NCBI GenBank assembly: GCA_020629375.1
Contig: JAHDDK010000035.1
Location: 1,162-40,357 of the forward strand
Source of the DNA: Acidimicrobiales bacterium
GTDB taxonomy: Bacteria; Actinomycetota; Acidimicrobiia; Acidimicrobiales; SHLQ01
Length of the DNA stretch: 39,196 bases
Direction of reading: 5' to 3'
In this document: positions 31,061 to 39,196 of the stretch, piece by piece
Numbering within the stretch: the first letter of the stretch is position 1
Layout: every line of letters starts with the position of its first letter
The notes under the pieces: generated by a model
Told to the model about the DNA's origin: nothing
The model's input: the letters and a program-made list of their open reading frames with translations, nothing else
The model's database searches: none
Translations under genes and position numbers: made by a program

Positions 31061-32470
31061 ATGGGGACAGAACACACCGAGCCGTGGCAGTGGGGTGCGA
31101 CCGACGCGGCGGAGGCCGTGCGCTCGAAGACGATCTCGCCAGGCGAACTCGTCGGCTCGGTGCAGGCGCGGATCGAGGCCGCCAACCCGGCTCTCAACGC
31201 GATCACGTGGGTCGACCCTGCCGATGTCGCCGCGGCGACTGCGGCAGCCGATCAGGCCGTGGTCGACGGAAGCGGGCTCGGTCCGCTGCACGGCGTGCCG
31301 GTGACGATCAAGGAGAACATCGACGTCGCCGGGCAGCCGACCACGCACGGCTTGCCGGTCTTTGCCGACACCATCGCCACCGAAGACGCGCCGATCGTGC
31401 GCAACCTCAAAGACGCTGGCGCCATCGTGATCGGCCGAACGAACACGCCCGAGTTCTCGATGCGGGCCACCACCGACAATCCGCTTCGGGGCCGTACGAA
31501 CAATCCGTGGGGTCCTGATGTGTCGCCCGGAGGATCGTCGGGCGGCGCGGGCGCAGCGTGCGCTGCAGGGATGGGTCCCCTTCACCACGGCAACGACATC
31601 GGCGGATCGCTACGGTTCCCGTCGTTCGCCAACGGCGTCTGCACGGTCAAGCCGACGTCGTTCCGGATGCCGGTCTACAACTCGACTGCGCCGGCCGACA
31701 GAGCATTTCTGCTTCAGACCATGTCGGTGCAGGGGATCATCGCCCGACATGCCGCCGACGTGGCACTCGCGAGCGAGATCATGATCCGCCCCGACGCTCG
31801 GGACCCGCAGCAGCCTCCCGTCCCATGGCACGGACCCGCGCTGGACGGCCCGATCCGGATCGCCGTCACGACGGCGTCGCACGGCTACCCCATCCATCCG
31901 GGAATCGTGGCCCTGATCGAACGCGCTGCCGGGCTGCTCGCCGATGCCGGCTATGACGTCGTCGAGGCGGATCCGCCGCCGGTGGTCGACGCAGCAGCGC
32001 AATGGTTCCGCACGGGGGCGACCGAGCTCGCGCACGCCATGAGCGACGTGCCCGATGGGGTCGGCAGCGACACGGTCATGACAATCCTCGACCGCTACTA
32101 CGAGCGAGGCACCCAGCTCGACCGCGACACGCACATCCGCGAACTTGGCGACCGCACCCGACACATGCGCCAGTGGAACCTGTTCCTCGACGAGCATCCG
32201 TTGATCCTCTCGCCGTTCCTCATGCGTCCGATGTTCGACCACGATGCCGACACCCACGAAGAAGGCCTCGACGATCTCTTCGAATCCGCGATGTACTCGA
32301 CCGGTATCAACTGGCTTGGCCTGCCAGCGGGAGTGATCGGCATGGATCTCGTCGAGGAACGCCCCGCAGCTGTTCAGCTCATCGGCCGCCGCTTCAGAGA
32401 AGATGTGATCTGCGATGCAATGCAGGCCATCGAAGAACGGAACGGAGCGCTGTCGCACCGCCTCTGGTGA
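31061..32470 (+). CDS. amidase-signature family amidase
   Basis: 469-aa hydrolase of the amidase-signature family. Catalytic Lys in GVPVTIKENIDV, cis-Ser in SPGGSSGGAGAAC and nucleophile Ser in GNDIGGSLRFPS. These enzymes hydrolyse amides such as carbon-nitrogen bonds of small aliphatic or aromatic amides; the substrate here is open. AAAGGGG lies nine bases before the ATG and decides the start. The length is normal. It is not GatA: no gatB/C neighbours and the C-terminal half differs. Confidence 0.92.
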   Translation: MGTEHTEPWQWGATDAAEAVRSKTISPGELVGSVQARIEAANPALNAITWVDPADVAAATAAADQAVVDGSGLGPLHGVPVTIKENIDVAGQPTTHGLPVFADTIATEDAPIVRNLKDAGAIVIGRTNTPEFSMRATTDNPLRGRTNNPWGPDVSPGGSSGGAGAACAAGMGPLHHGNDIGGSLRFPSFANGVCTVKPTSFRMPVYNSTAPADRAFLLQTMSVQGIIARHAADVALASEIMIRPDARDPQQPPVPWHGPALDGPIRIAVTTASHGYPIHPGIVALIERAAGLLADAGYDVVEADPPPVVDAAAQWFRTGATELAHAMSDVPDGVGSDTVMTILDRYYERGTQLDRDTHIRELGDRTRHMRQWNLFLDEHPLILSPFLMRPMFDHDADTHEEGLDDLFESAMYSTGINWLGLPAGVIGMDLVEERPAAVQLIGRRFREDVICDAMQAIEERNGALSHRLW

Positions 32471-32579
32471 TCGCTGCGCCGTCCCGTCGCCCGAACTGGG
32501 GCGTGTCGGCACGCCGTGCGCCGAAGTGTCACAATGGGACATCGGTCGGGTCCGGGAGCGCCCGCCGGCGGAAGGCTGC
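32471..32579 (+). promoter_or_regulatory. intergenic region upstream of the acyl ligase
   Basis: 109 bases. It contains an imperfect dyad, tgtcacaatgggaca (about 32527-32541), which could be an operator or overlap a -10-like cacaat. GGAAGG (32570-32575) is the Shine-Dalgarno for ATG 32580. No terminator hairpin for the amidase gene is evident. Confidence 0.35.
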
Positions 32580-34019
32580 ATGAATCTCGCCACGATCCTC
32601 GAGGGCCACGACACGGATCGCGTCGCGGTGATCGACGAGGACACGTCGGTCACCTTTGGCGAACTCCAGGAGTGGGCGGCCTCGGTACGCCAGCTACTTG
32701 TCGATCGCGGCGTCGGTGCCGACGATCGGGTCGCCATCCCGACCGGTAACGAGTCGATGTTCATTGCCGCGGCGATGGGTGCGCTCGGCGTCGGTGCTCG
32801 GGTCATCCCGATGAAGCCGACCAACCCGCTCCCCGAACTCGAACGCAAGCTCGCCTCGATCGATCCGACGATCATGTTGGTGTGCTCGCAGGCCGCGTGG
32901 ACGCTCGACCACGCCGACGCGGTTCCGTGCCCGATCGTCGACATGCGTGAGGTGCGCCGATCGGTTGCCGACGCCCCTCCGATCGTCGAGCGCGACCCCA
33001 CCGATATCGCCTGCATGATGCTGACCTCGGGTGTCTCCGGCCACGCCAAAGTTGCGATGGTCAGCCACGGCAGTCTGCTGTGGGCCCAAGAGGCCGTCTG
33101 CGAACGGGCCGACGGCGGCATGTCGGCCGACGACGTCGTCCTGTGCGCCCTGCCGCTCGCACACATCTTCGGCCTCAACGTCGTGCTGCTTGCGTCGGTA
33201 CGCATGGGTGCCAAGCTGATCATGCAGACCCGCTTCGACGTCGATGACAGCCTGCGGTTGGTCCGTGAGCACGGGATCACGGTGCTGGCCGGAGCTCCAC
33301 CGATGTGGCGCCGCTGGAGCATGATCGACGCTCCGCCCGGAACATGGAACACCGTTCGGCTCGCCGTGTCGGGCGCCGCAGCGCTGCCCAACGAGGTCTT
33401 CGCGGCCATGAAGGAGCAGCACGGTGTCAAGGTCGAGGAGGGCTACGGCCTCACCGAGACATGCGCCGTGGTGACCACGAGCCGGGGCTACTCCCTCAAG
33501 CCCGGTTCGGTTGGCGTGCCCGTGGCCGGCATCGAGATGCTCCTGGTCGAGGACGATGGTTCGGTCGTCGAGGCGGGAGACGCGGGGGAGATCGTTGTGC
33601 GAGGACCGGGCGTGTTCTCGGGCTACTACGAGGACGCCGAGGCGACCGACCGGTCGCTCACCGCTGACGGCTGGTTCTGGACCGGCGACATGGGCGTCGT
33701 CGATGACGATGGCTATCTCTACATCGTCGACCGCATCAAGGACATCATCATCGTCAACGGCTTCAACGTGTACCCGGCCGAGGTCGAGAACATCTTGATC
33801 GAGCACCCCGACGTGCGCGGCGCGGTCGTCGTCGGCGGCCTGCACCTCGACACCGGTGAAACCGTGATCGCCCATGTCCTCGGCGACATCGACACCGCCG
33901 AACTCGATGCGTTCGCCCAAGCGCGGTTGAGTCGATACAAGTGCCCGACCGAGTACCACCTGGTGGAGGAACTCCCGGTCGCGCCAACGGGCAAGTTGAT
34001 CAGGCGGGAGCTGCGATGA
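32580..34019 (+). CDS. AMP-dependent acyl-CoA synthetase / ligase
   Basis: 479-aa adenylate-forming enzyme (ANL superfamily) that activates a carboxylic acid, probably a fatty acid, as acyl-AMP and then usually acyl-CoA. A3 P-loop reads LTSGVSGHAKVAMVSH, a variant of the common TSGTTGxPK. A5 is EEGYGLTETCA, A7 WFWTGD, A8 GYLYIVDRIKD and A10 PVAPTGKLIRRE with the catalytic lysine. It is short for the family because the N-terminal region is compact. GGAAGG precedes ATG 32580. The stop overlaps the acyltransferase start by four bases, suggesting the two handle the same acyl chain. No fatty-acyl-AMP-ligase insertion could be recognised. Confidence 0.92.
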   Translation: MNLATILEGHDTDRVAVIDEDTSVTFGELQEWAASVRQLLVDRGVGADDRVAIPTGNESMFIAAAMGALGVGARVIPMKPTNPLPELERKLASIDPTIMLVCSQAAWTLDHADAVPCPIVDMREVRRSVADAPPIVERDPTDIACMMLTSGVSGHAKVAMVSHGSLLWAQEAVCERADGGMSADDVVLCALPLAHIFGLNVVLLASVRMGAKLIMQTRFDVDDSLRLVREHGITVLAGAPPMWRRWSMIDAPPGTWNTVRLAVSGAAALPNEVFAAMKEQHGVKVEEGYGLTETCAVVTTSRGYSLKPGSVGVPVAGIEMLLVEDDGSVVEAGDAGEIVVRGPGVFSGYYEDAEATDRSLTADGWFWTGDMGVVDDDGYLYIVDRIKDIIIVNGFNVYPAEVENILIEHPDVRGAVVVGGLHLDTGETVIAHVLGDIDTAELDAFAQARLSRYKCPTEYHLVEELPVAPTGKLIRRELR

Positions 34020-34897
34020 CTGCGACGGTGAGCACACCCACGATCACCACCGACTTGCCGGACTTCCGCTTCGAAGAAGCCCCCGATCTTCCGGGCAATG
34101 AGAGCCTTTCCCGCTATGGCGTTGCGGGTATTCGTCGACTCGTCCACAAGCTGTGGGACGTCACCATCGAAGGGCTCGAGAACGTGCCCCTCGACGGTCC
34201 CGCGATCTTGTGCCCCAACCATCTGAGCTTCTGCGACTCGGTCTTTGTCCCGATGTCGTTGCCGCGCCGGGTGTGGGCGATCGGCAAGGGGGAGTACATG
34301 GACGACTGGAAGACCAAGCACCTCTTCCCGGCGTTCGGCATGATTCCCGTCGACCGATCCGGCGGCGACGCGGCCAAGGCCGCCCTCGACACGGCGTCAC
34401 GGGTGCTTCAGGGCGGGCACCTCTTCATGATTTACCCCGAGGGGACTCGCTCACGGTCCGGCAACCTCCACAAGGCGCGCACGGGTGCTGCTCGGTTGAG
34501 CGTCCAGAACGATGCGCCGATCATTCCGGTCGGTCATATCGGCACCCTCGACGTCCAGCCGCCCGACCAGTTCATGATGCGGCCTGGGCTTCCGGTGACC
34601 GTGAAGTTCGGTGCGCCGATGCGGGCCTCCGACATCGGGGACCCCAACGACCCGCGGACGATCCGGCCTTTCGCCGATGCGGTCATGTTCGAGATCGCGC
34701 AGCTGACCGGTCAGAAGTACGTCGACACGTACGCCTCCTCGTCGGACACACCAGATGCGGCGCCGACCGATGTCCAGACCCCCAAGCCGAGCGGACCGAC
34801 CACTCCGTCGGCCGGACCCGGTCCGAGGCCGTCGTCGATCGGCGTGCCGCCCGGACGGATATCCGTTCCGCGACCAGCCGCCATGGCTGGGGTCTGA
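34016..34897 (+). CDS. PlsC-family 1-acyl-glycerol-3-phosphate-type acyltransferase
   Basis: 293-aa acyltransferase. Catalytic HX4D motif NHLSFCD, substrate-binding MIPVDRSGG, and the third motif YPEGTRSRSG, followed by PIIPVGHIGT. It probably transfers an acyl group from acyl-CoA or acyl carrier protein to a lysolipid or another polar acceptor at the membrane. The last ~50 residues are Pro/Ser/Thr-rich, low complexity and unlike the catalytic domain. The ATG overlaps the ligase stop (ATGA). The acceptor is not known; a lipid-remodelling pair with the ligase is inferred. Confidence 0.92.
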   Translation: MTATVSTPTITTDLPDFRFEEAPDLPGNESLSRYGVAGIRRLVHKLWDVTIEGLENVPLDGPAILCPNHLSFCDSVFVPMSLPRRVWAIGKGEYMDDWKTKHLFPAFGMIPVDRSGGDAAKAALDTASRVLQGGHLFMIYPEGTRSRSGNLHKARTGAARLSVQNDAPIIPVGHIGTLDVQPPDQFMMRPGLPVTVKFGAPMRASDIGDPNDPRTIRPFADAVMFEIAQLTGQKYVDTYASSSDTPDAAPTDVQTPKPSGPTTPSAGPGPRPSSIGVPPGRISVPRPAAMAGV

Positions 34898-34914
34898 ACC
34901 TCACACGATCTTTC

Positions 34915-35799
34915 TCAGCGGGACGCGGCGACGGTGCGTGCGGCGCGCTGCTCGTGACGAAACGCCCAGATGCCCGCCGCGGCGATGATCGTGCTCCCGA
35001 GGATGGTCCATCGGTCGGGGAGTTCGTCAAAGACGACGATCTGCAAGATGATGGCGAACACCATCACCGAGTACCGAAACGGTGCGCTGAAGCTGAGATC
35101 ACCTGCTCGGACGGTGAGAATGCTGGCCAGGTAACCGATAGCGAGAAAGCACGCCGCCAATGCCAGCAGGCCGACGTTGTCGGTCGTCGGCGTGTCCCAT
35201 CCGTCGATCACGGCGAATACGCCGCCCATCGTCGTGATCGATATCGCCGTGCCGAGGGCGATGACGAGCGCTGGTATGTCGTTGCTGATCCCCTTTGTCG
35301 CCAACTCTCGGATCACGACGATGCCAACGACGGCGAGCCCGCCGAGATACCACGGGCTGAACGTGTCGCTCCATGGGCGAAGGATGGTCAGCACTCCGAC
35401 AAAGCCGGCGAGGACGGCGGCGATGCGGACGGGGGAGAGGGGTTCACGAAGAACGCGGGCTGCGGCGAACGTGACGGCGATTGGCACGATTTGGAGAACC
35501 GCAGTGATCCCCGCGAGCGGAAGTTGGGTGAGTGCGGTCAGGTACAGCACGGTTCCGATCGTTTCCATCGAGAACCGAATGATCATCGGGCGTTCGAGCC
35601 GTTCGAACAACTGGACGAGGACTCCCTGTCGGGCGGCGACGATTGCCATGCCCGTGGTGATGAAGAGCCCACGGATGAGGATCGACTGGAACAGCGGGAG
35701 GTCTTCGGCCACGAGTTTGATAGCGGCATCGTTGATCACGTATCCGGCGACCGACAGGACCATCCAGCCAGCCCCTCGGAGATTCCGCTCGCCGGTCAC
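34915..35799 (-). CDS. EamA/DMT-superfamily transporter
   Basis: 294-aa ten-helix membrane protein of the drug/metabolite transporter superfamily with two EamA repeats. The first starts near GWMVLSVAGYVINDAAIKLV and contains LTALTQLPLAGITAVLQIVPI; the second ends AIILQIVVFDELPDRWTILGSTIIAAAGIWAF. The substrate cannot be predicted. GTG 35799 overlaps the HNH gene stop (GTGA), so it is the last gene of a coupled leftward trio. It converges on the acyltransferase with only 17 bases between stops. Confidence 0.92.
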   Translation of the reverse strand: MTGERNLRGAGWMVLSVAGYVINDAAIKLVAEDLPLFQSILIRGLFITTGMAIVAARQGVLVQLFERLERPMIIRFSMETIGTVLYLTALTQLPLAGITAVLQIVPIAVTFAAARVLREPLSPVRIAAVLAGFVGVLTILRPWSDTFSPWYLGGLAVVGIVVIRELATKGISNDIPALVIALGTAISITTMGGVFAVIDGWDTPTTDNVGLLALAACFLAIGYLASILTVRAGDLSFSAPFRYSVMVFAIILQIVVFDELPDRWTILGSTIIAAAGIWAFRHEQRAARTVAASR

Positions 35800-36182
35800 A
35801 ACGTCGGTCGGAGCCGGCGGAGCTGGCTTCGAAGGTGCGGGCGAGCTCGCCGTTGTCCGCCCCGTTGGTCGATCGCGACCTCGAGAGAGAACAGCACGCG
35901 CACCAGGCGCTCACGATCGACAGGCCACCCGAGTCGCTCGCATTCGTCGGCCCAATCAGACGCCGTTCGATGCCCTCGGTTGCCGTTGCATCGAGAACAC
36001 GCCCCGACTTCGTTCTCAATCCACGACGGACCACCCTTGAGCTTCGGGATCACATGCTCCGTCGTGGCCGCAACGAGGTCGGTGTCGATTTCGCGGCCGC
36101 ACCACACACAGGAGGCGCCGTCACGCTCAAGGATCAGTTCGAGGCGTTCTCGACGATTCTTCGGCGTTGACGATGCAGGCAA
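35796..36182 (-). CDS. HNH endonuclease-fold protein
   Basis: 128-aa small HNH protein. Zinc knuckle CVWCG and CSRCN flank the core TTEHVIPKLKGGPSW, with the HNH residues in EHVIP and IENEVGACSRCNGNRG. The fold cleaves DNA in many families, but solitary HNH proteins of this size in actinobacteria are often of unknown role. The start is TTG 36182 without a clear Shine-Dalgarno, so the N-terminus is uncertain. It is coupled to the EamA gene (GTGA). There is no defence or phage gene around it. Confidence 0.85.
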   Translation of the reverse strand: MPASSTPKNRRERLELILERDGASCVWCGREIDTDLVAATTEHVIPKLKGGPSWIENEVGACSRCNGNRGHRTASDWADECERLGWPVDRERLVRVLFSLEVAIDQRGGQRRARPHLRSQLRRLRPTL

Positions 36183-36195
36183 TCGGGCGATGCGT

Positions 36196-36576
36196 TCAAT
36201 CGCGACTGAGGACGCCCATGAGAATCACGGCGCCGCAGCCGAACCAAACCCACATCGGCCAGAAGGTGCCGCCGAAGTCGGTCATCGCCCAAATCGCCGT
36301 GCAGATGATCGGCGCAGCGATGAAGATCGAATATTCCTTGCGGAACGCCGACCCCTTTGCCGAAGCGGTCGGAGTTGGCGACGTGGCTTCTCCCACCTTC
36401 GGCAAGTCCGCGGTCAGCGTCACGAGCTCGTGGCCGAATGTGGCACCCTCGACTCGTTGGACACGTTCTTCGAACTCAGCGAGGTCGAGGCGACCCTCTG
36501 CGTATGCCTGTCGGAGCACACCGATTGTGTCTTCGCGGTCGTCATCGCCGATGCGGATACTCGGATCACCAGCCAT
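36196..36576 (-). CDS. DUF1707 domain membrane protein
   Basis: 126-aa protein with the actinobacterial DUF1707 domain (SIRIGDDDREDTIGVLRQAY, AEGRLDLAEFEERVQRVEGA and ELVTLTADLP, residues about 5-60). A Ser/Thr/Ala linker leads to a two-helix membrane hairpin (about 78-122, EYSIFIAAPIICTAIWAM and MWVWFGCGAVILMGV). The function is unknown. DUF1707 often precedes membrane or DUF2154-like domains in envelope-stress proteins. First of a leftward trio with the HNH gene (13-base gap) and EamA transporter. A 95-base gap to the HD-GYP gene end may hold its promoter. Confidence 0.9.
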   Translation of the reverse strand: MAGDPSIRIGDDDREDTIGVLRQAYAEGRLDLAEFEERVQRVEGATFGHELVTLTADLPKVGEATSPTPTASAKGSAFRKEYSIFIAAPIICTAIWAMTDFGGTFWPMWVWFGCGAVILMGVLSRD

Positions 36577-36671
36577 CCGGCGACTGTAGCCACCGGCCTA
36601 CGTTTCGACCGAACCGTGGACACCGTGGCCCTGCCCATCCTCTCGTGCATCGATGCGACGGACTGTGCCGA

Positions 36672-38990
36672 CTAGCGACAGAAATCCAGCTCCATGCTGG
36701 GGTTGTCTCGTTGAGCATTCGCAACATGCAGGTAGACGGTGACGGTCGTTCCGCACGTTCCGCCGATTGCGATAACTCGATCGTTGAGGTTCGGGGTCAG
36801 CGTCCGGAAGTCGCCCACGTCTTCACACACCGTGCGGTTGTACGCCTCGGGGGCTCCACGTTCGCCGTACAGATTGACGCATCGGTCGGTTTCGATGGCC
36901 GAAATCCGTCCTTTGAGGCCGTCTTCGAGTTCGACCAGCCGGATCACATCCGAGGACGTCGTCGCCGGTGTCATCTCGATCGCCTCGCCAGGCGGGACGA
37001 ACCGGAACTGGTCGATGTCGAAATGCCCGACTCCGGTAACTGTTGTCCGCACAGTTCGGACGTCGACATCCGATGCCGGGACGTCGACCGGAATCGAGTA
37101 CACGATGAACTGATTCCACGAGCCCGTCCATGGGAGCGCGTCGACCCGGCCGACCTCGATGCCGTCGACGCTGATTGCAAGCCCGCCCGGAGCTACATTG
37201 ACGCCACTCGCGACGCGAACTTGGAGGGTTCCCGGGCCTTCGGGCACATCGACGAGGCTGTAGTGCTGCCAGTCATCTGTTCGATTCCACCCAACGGTGT
37301 ACCCATCGGGGTCTCCGTTCTCATCGAACGCGTTCGACTTGTTGGTGATGTCAACGGCCTCCTCGATACGGAAGGTCGACCGACTATCCCGCGTACCGTT
37401 GTCGTCACCGAACGAGACGCCCAACCCACCTGTGTCGAACGCTTCGGCGGGGATCCATGTCGTTGCACGTCGGGGTGTTCCGCCGTACGCAATGGACGGC
37501 AGCGTCGTCGTGGTCGGAGGCGAGCGTTGTGGAGGTTGTGGTCGTGACGTCGTCGGGACGTCCGATGTCGAGGTCGTTGATGCAATCAGCGACGCCGCAT
37601 CGTTGCTGAGTTGACTCTGTGGGGGTTCGGTCGTCGTCGTCGACCCGGTAATGGTGGTCGTCGTCGGCGCAACGACGGTGACGGTGGTCGGTGGCTGCTC
37701 AGCCTTGGGTACAGCGATGGTCGTCGTGTCTATCGGCCCGATCGTGGTCGTTGGTGCCTCTGTCGCGACTTCAACGACATCTGGGGTGGGGTCAAAATAC
37801 GCCAGAGCGTCGGTGACCTCATCACCCGTGACTGGGGTGACCATCGCCGACAGCCCGACAACGGCGACGGTGGCGTGTGCCGCGGCGGCGTTGCCGATGC
37901 CGGCAATGCCAGCAACCGAGCTCGACGCAGTTTCGACACCGTGGAATCCGGCAGCTCCCACCCGATCGAGTCCGCCAATGATCCCGAGCCAGGACAGAGG
38001 AGAGGTCACCGCACCGAGTCGACGGGTTCCGACGTTGAGAAATGCCCGAACAACCGCCGGGTCGAAGTGGGTGCCTGAGCACGCAACGAGCTCTTCGAGG
38101 GCCACCTTGGCTGGAAGTGGATCTTTGTAGCTCCGCTTGCTTGTCATGACATCGAACGCATCGGCAACGGCGACGATTCGGCCAGGCATGGTTATGGCCT
38201 CGCCGGCCAGCTGGACGGGATACCCCGTTCCGTCGTATCGGCAATGATGCTGACTGGCAGCGAACCGCCAATCGCCGAGCCAGTCGGCAAGGGGCTCGAG
38301 ATGAGAATCTGCCGTGGCGGGGTGCTGTTGGAGCACTCGCCATTCGTCTCGATTCGGTTTGCCCGGCTTGTTGAGGAGGGCATGCGGAACATCCAGCTTG
38401 CCGATGTCATGGAGGAGCGCCCCCCACTGCAACCGCTCGAGCTCGGCCTGGCTGAGGCCCATCTCTTCGCCGATGAGTGCGCTGTACGCCCGAACTCGCT
38501 CGGAGTGGCCGCGGGTCTTCGGGTCGTGAGCGGTCAATGCCCCGACGAGATCGAGCAGAGTCCGCGCCTTCGATTGCTGGTCGTATCCGTCGCCCACCTT
38601 GCGTTCGAGATCTCGGGCCGATGGGCGCCGGAGGGCCTCTCTGAACCGGGACGGGGCTTCGTCGGGGAAGGCGAGATTGAGCCGAAGTAGCGAGACGAGC
38701 GGAAGAAGTCGAGAGATGGCTTTGTCCGACCAGATGACGGTGCCGGTCGATACCACGGCGACGGCGAGCCACCAGGCGATTCGGGGGATTCCGAGAGAGA
38801 CGTGGTCGAGGTAACGCGATGCGGCGAACGAGGCGGCGAAGCCGAGGCACATCGGGGCCAGGAAGATGACCACGCGCAGTGCCACCGCAGCCTGGGTTCG
38901 TGCGCGCCAGTGATGTGCCGACTCGAGGTCGGACCGGTCTCGGGTTTCTGCTTGGGGACGCGCCCGGGGGCGCGGCTCGCCTACTCGCAC
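36672..38990 (-). CDS. membrane HD-GYP phosphodiesterase with extracytoplasmic CBM6-like domain
   Basis: 772-aa multidomain protein. N-terminal two-helix hairpin (about 36-58 and 70-88), cytoplasmic HD-GYP domain (about 140-325) with GHSERV (161-166), HDIGK (194-198) and HHCRYDGTGYP (248-258), then a further helix (about 353-386). Beyond it a Thr/Pro-rich stalk (about 400-500) leads to a CBM6-like beta-sandwich (about 510-665, GYTVGWNRTDDWQHYSL, QVRVASG, TGSWNQFIVYSIPV, HFDIDQFRFV) and a Cys-containing tail (Cys704, 722, 746, 771). HD-GYP domains hydrolyse c-di-GMP; the active motif has Cys where Glu is common (HHExxDGxGYP). A CBM6-like module outside the cell would bind a glycan. GTG 38990 is used; no Shine-Dalgarno is evident, so the N-terminus may be off. 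Confidence 0.88.
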   Translation of the reverse strand: MRVGEPRPRARPQAETRDRSDLESAHHWRARTQAAVALRVVIFLAPMCLGFAASFAASRYLDHVSLGIPRIAWWLAVAVVSTGTVIWSDKAISRLLPLVSLLRLNLAFPDEAPSRFREALRRPSARDLERKVGDGYDQQSKARTLLDLVGALTAHDPKTRGHSERVRAYSALIGEEMGLSQAELERLQWGALLHDIGKLDVPHALLNKPGKPNRDEWRVLQQHPATADSHLEPLADWLGDWRFAASQHHCRYDGTGYPVQLAGEAITMPGRIVAVADAFDVMTSKRSYKDPLPAKVALEELVACSGTHFDPAVVRAFLNVGTRRLGAVTSPLSWLGIIGGLDRVGAAGFHGVETASSSVAGIAGIGNAAAAHATVAVVGLSAMVTPVTGDEVTDALAYFDPTPDVVEVATEAPTTTIGPIDTTTIAVPKAEQPPTTVTVVAPTTTTITGSTTTTEPPQSQLSNDAASLIASTTSTSDVPTTSRPQPPQRSPPTTTTLPSIAYGGTPRRATTWIPAEAFDTGGLGVSFGDDNGTRDSRSTFRIEEAVDITNKSNAFDENGDPDGYTVGWNRTDDWQHYSLVDVPEGPGTLQVRVASGVNVAPGGLAISVDGIEVGRVDALPWTGSWNQFIVYSIPVDVPASDVDVRTVRTTVTGVGHFDIDQFRFVPPGEAIEMTPATTSSDVIRLVELEDGLKGRISAIETDRCVNLYGERGAPEAYNRTVCEDVGDFRTLTPNLNDRVIAIGGTCGTTVTVYLHVANAQRDNPSMELDFCR

Positions 38991-39017
38991 GTCCGATGGA
39001 TCGGCGTGACCGGGTGC

Positions 39018-39176
39018 TCACCTCATGGGTAGTTCGGCTACTCGTGGGTTCAGGCCTGACGACAACGTTCCGGTCGCCTGCATGGTCATGGCGCCATCGG
39101 AGCGCCTGGTCCACAGCTCGAAGCTGTCCGGGCCGGTCCTGATGCCGTGGATCGAGTACGGCGCCTGGTCGGTCAT
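39018..39176 (-). CDS. small or partial ORF at the right edge, unknown
   Basis: A 52-codon frame from ATG 39176 to TGA 39018 (MTDQAPYSIHGIRTGPD..., ending AELPMR) with strong G/C bias at third positions, as in the real genes around it. The frame remains open upstream to the window edge, so it may be the 3' end of a longer gene whose start lies outside. It is followed after 27 bases by the HD-GYP start. I do not recognise a family. Confidence 0.45.
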   Translation of the reverse strand: MTDQAPYSIHGIRTGPDSFELWTRRSDGAMTMQATGTLSSGLNPRVAELPMR

Positions 39177-39196
39177 CGGAGCGACCCCGCGAAAGG

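Noticed and set aside
35796..36182. HNH protein as part of a defence or restriction system
   Set aside because: Neighbours are a DUF1707 protein and a transporter; no methylase, helicase or other defence gene is present.
37400..37790. acg/gtc-rich low-complexity stretch as a microsatellite
   Set aside because: It is explained by the Thr/Pro-rich stalk of the HD-GYP protein.

Overview
The window is a high-GC, tightly packed bacterial chromosome segment. Third codon positions are strongly G/C-biased, GTG and TTG starts are frequent, and genes are chained by 1-, 4- and 8-base overlaps. Gene content points to an actinobacterium: DUF1707, DUF11 with an LALTG sorting signal, Rsb-type partner switching and Thr-rich extracytoplasmic linkers. 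My best guess is Acidimicrobiia (Ilumatobacter-like), but this is inference from style and content, with no phylogenetic marker to confirm it. I saw no rRNA, tRNA, CRISPR array, phage or transposase gene. No gene-free stretch exceeds about 175 bases.

Layout. 1-8.2 kb: partial M23 endopeptidase, TetR regulator divergent from a DUF808 membrane protein, CHASE-GGDEF-EAL c-di-GMP enzyme, NodI/NodJ-type ABC exporter (ATPase plus two permeases), and a sortase-anchored DUF11 surface protein. 8.2-15.2 kb: a catabolic block. A heterotetrameric sarcosine oxidase operon in the order A-G-B-D runs leftward, and a 2-hydroxyacid dehydrogenase, an amidohydrolase-2 lactonase-like enzyme and an SDR run rightward. 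Palindromic REP/REPIN-like elements sit at 7267-7350 and 8230-8307, and a possible degenerate relative at 15141; one of them supplies the C-terminus of SoxD. 15.2-20.8 kb: a leftward three-gene envelope unit (1062-aa GT-C-like polytopic protein, Ig-like lipoprotein, bitopic NTF2-like protein). None of the three has a function I can name.

20.9-30.0 kb is the most unusual part. A soluble hybrid histidine kinase (HisKA-HATPase-REC-HPt) is followed by an H-NOX heme/NO sensor overlapping its own histidine kinase gene. That kinase is translationally coupled to a GT4 glycosyltransferase, a MOP-family flippase and a GT2 glycosyltransferase. Then come STAS, PP2C phosphatase, HATPase anti-sigma-like kinase, a second STAS and a stand-alone receiver. 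The arrangement reads as one gas-sensing, phosphorelay and partner-switching pathway controlling a surface glycan.

30.0-39.2 kb: pantothenate kinase (coaA), an amidase, an acyl-CoA/acyl-AMP ligase coupled to a PlsC acyltransferase, and then a leftward DUF1707-HNH-EamA unit. Next is a membrane HD-GYP protein carrying an extracytoplasmic Thr-rich stalk and a CBM6-like carbohydrate-binding domain, and a small or partial ORF at the right edge. Two c-di-GMP enzymes (2.4-4.7 kb and 36.7-39.0 kb) and the H-NOX locus give the window a theme of envelope and surface-lifestyle signalling.
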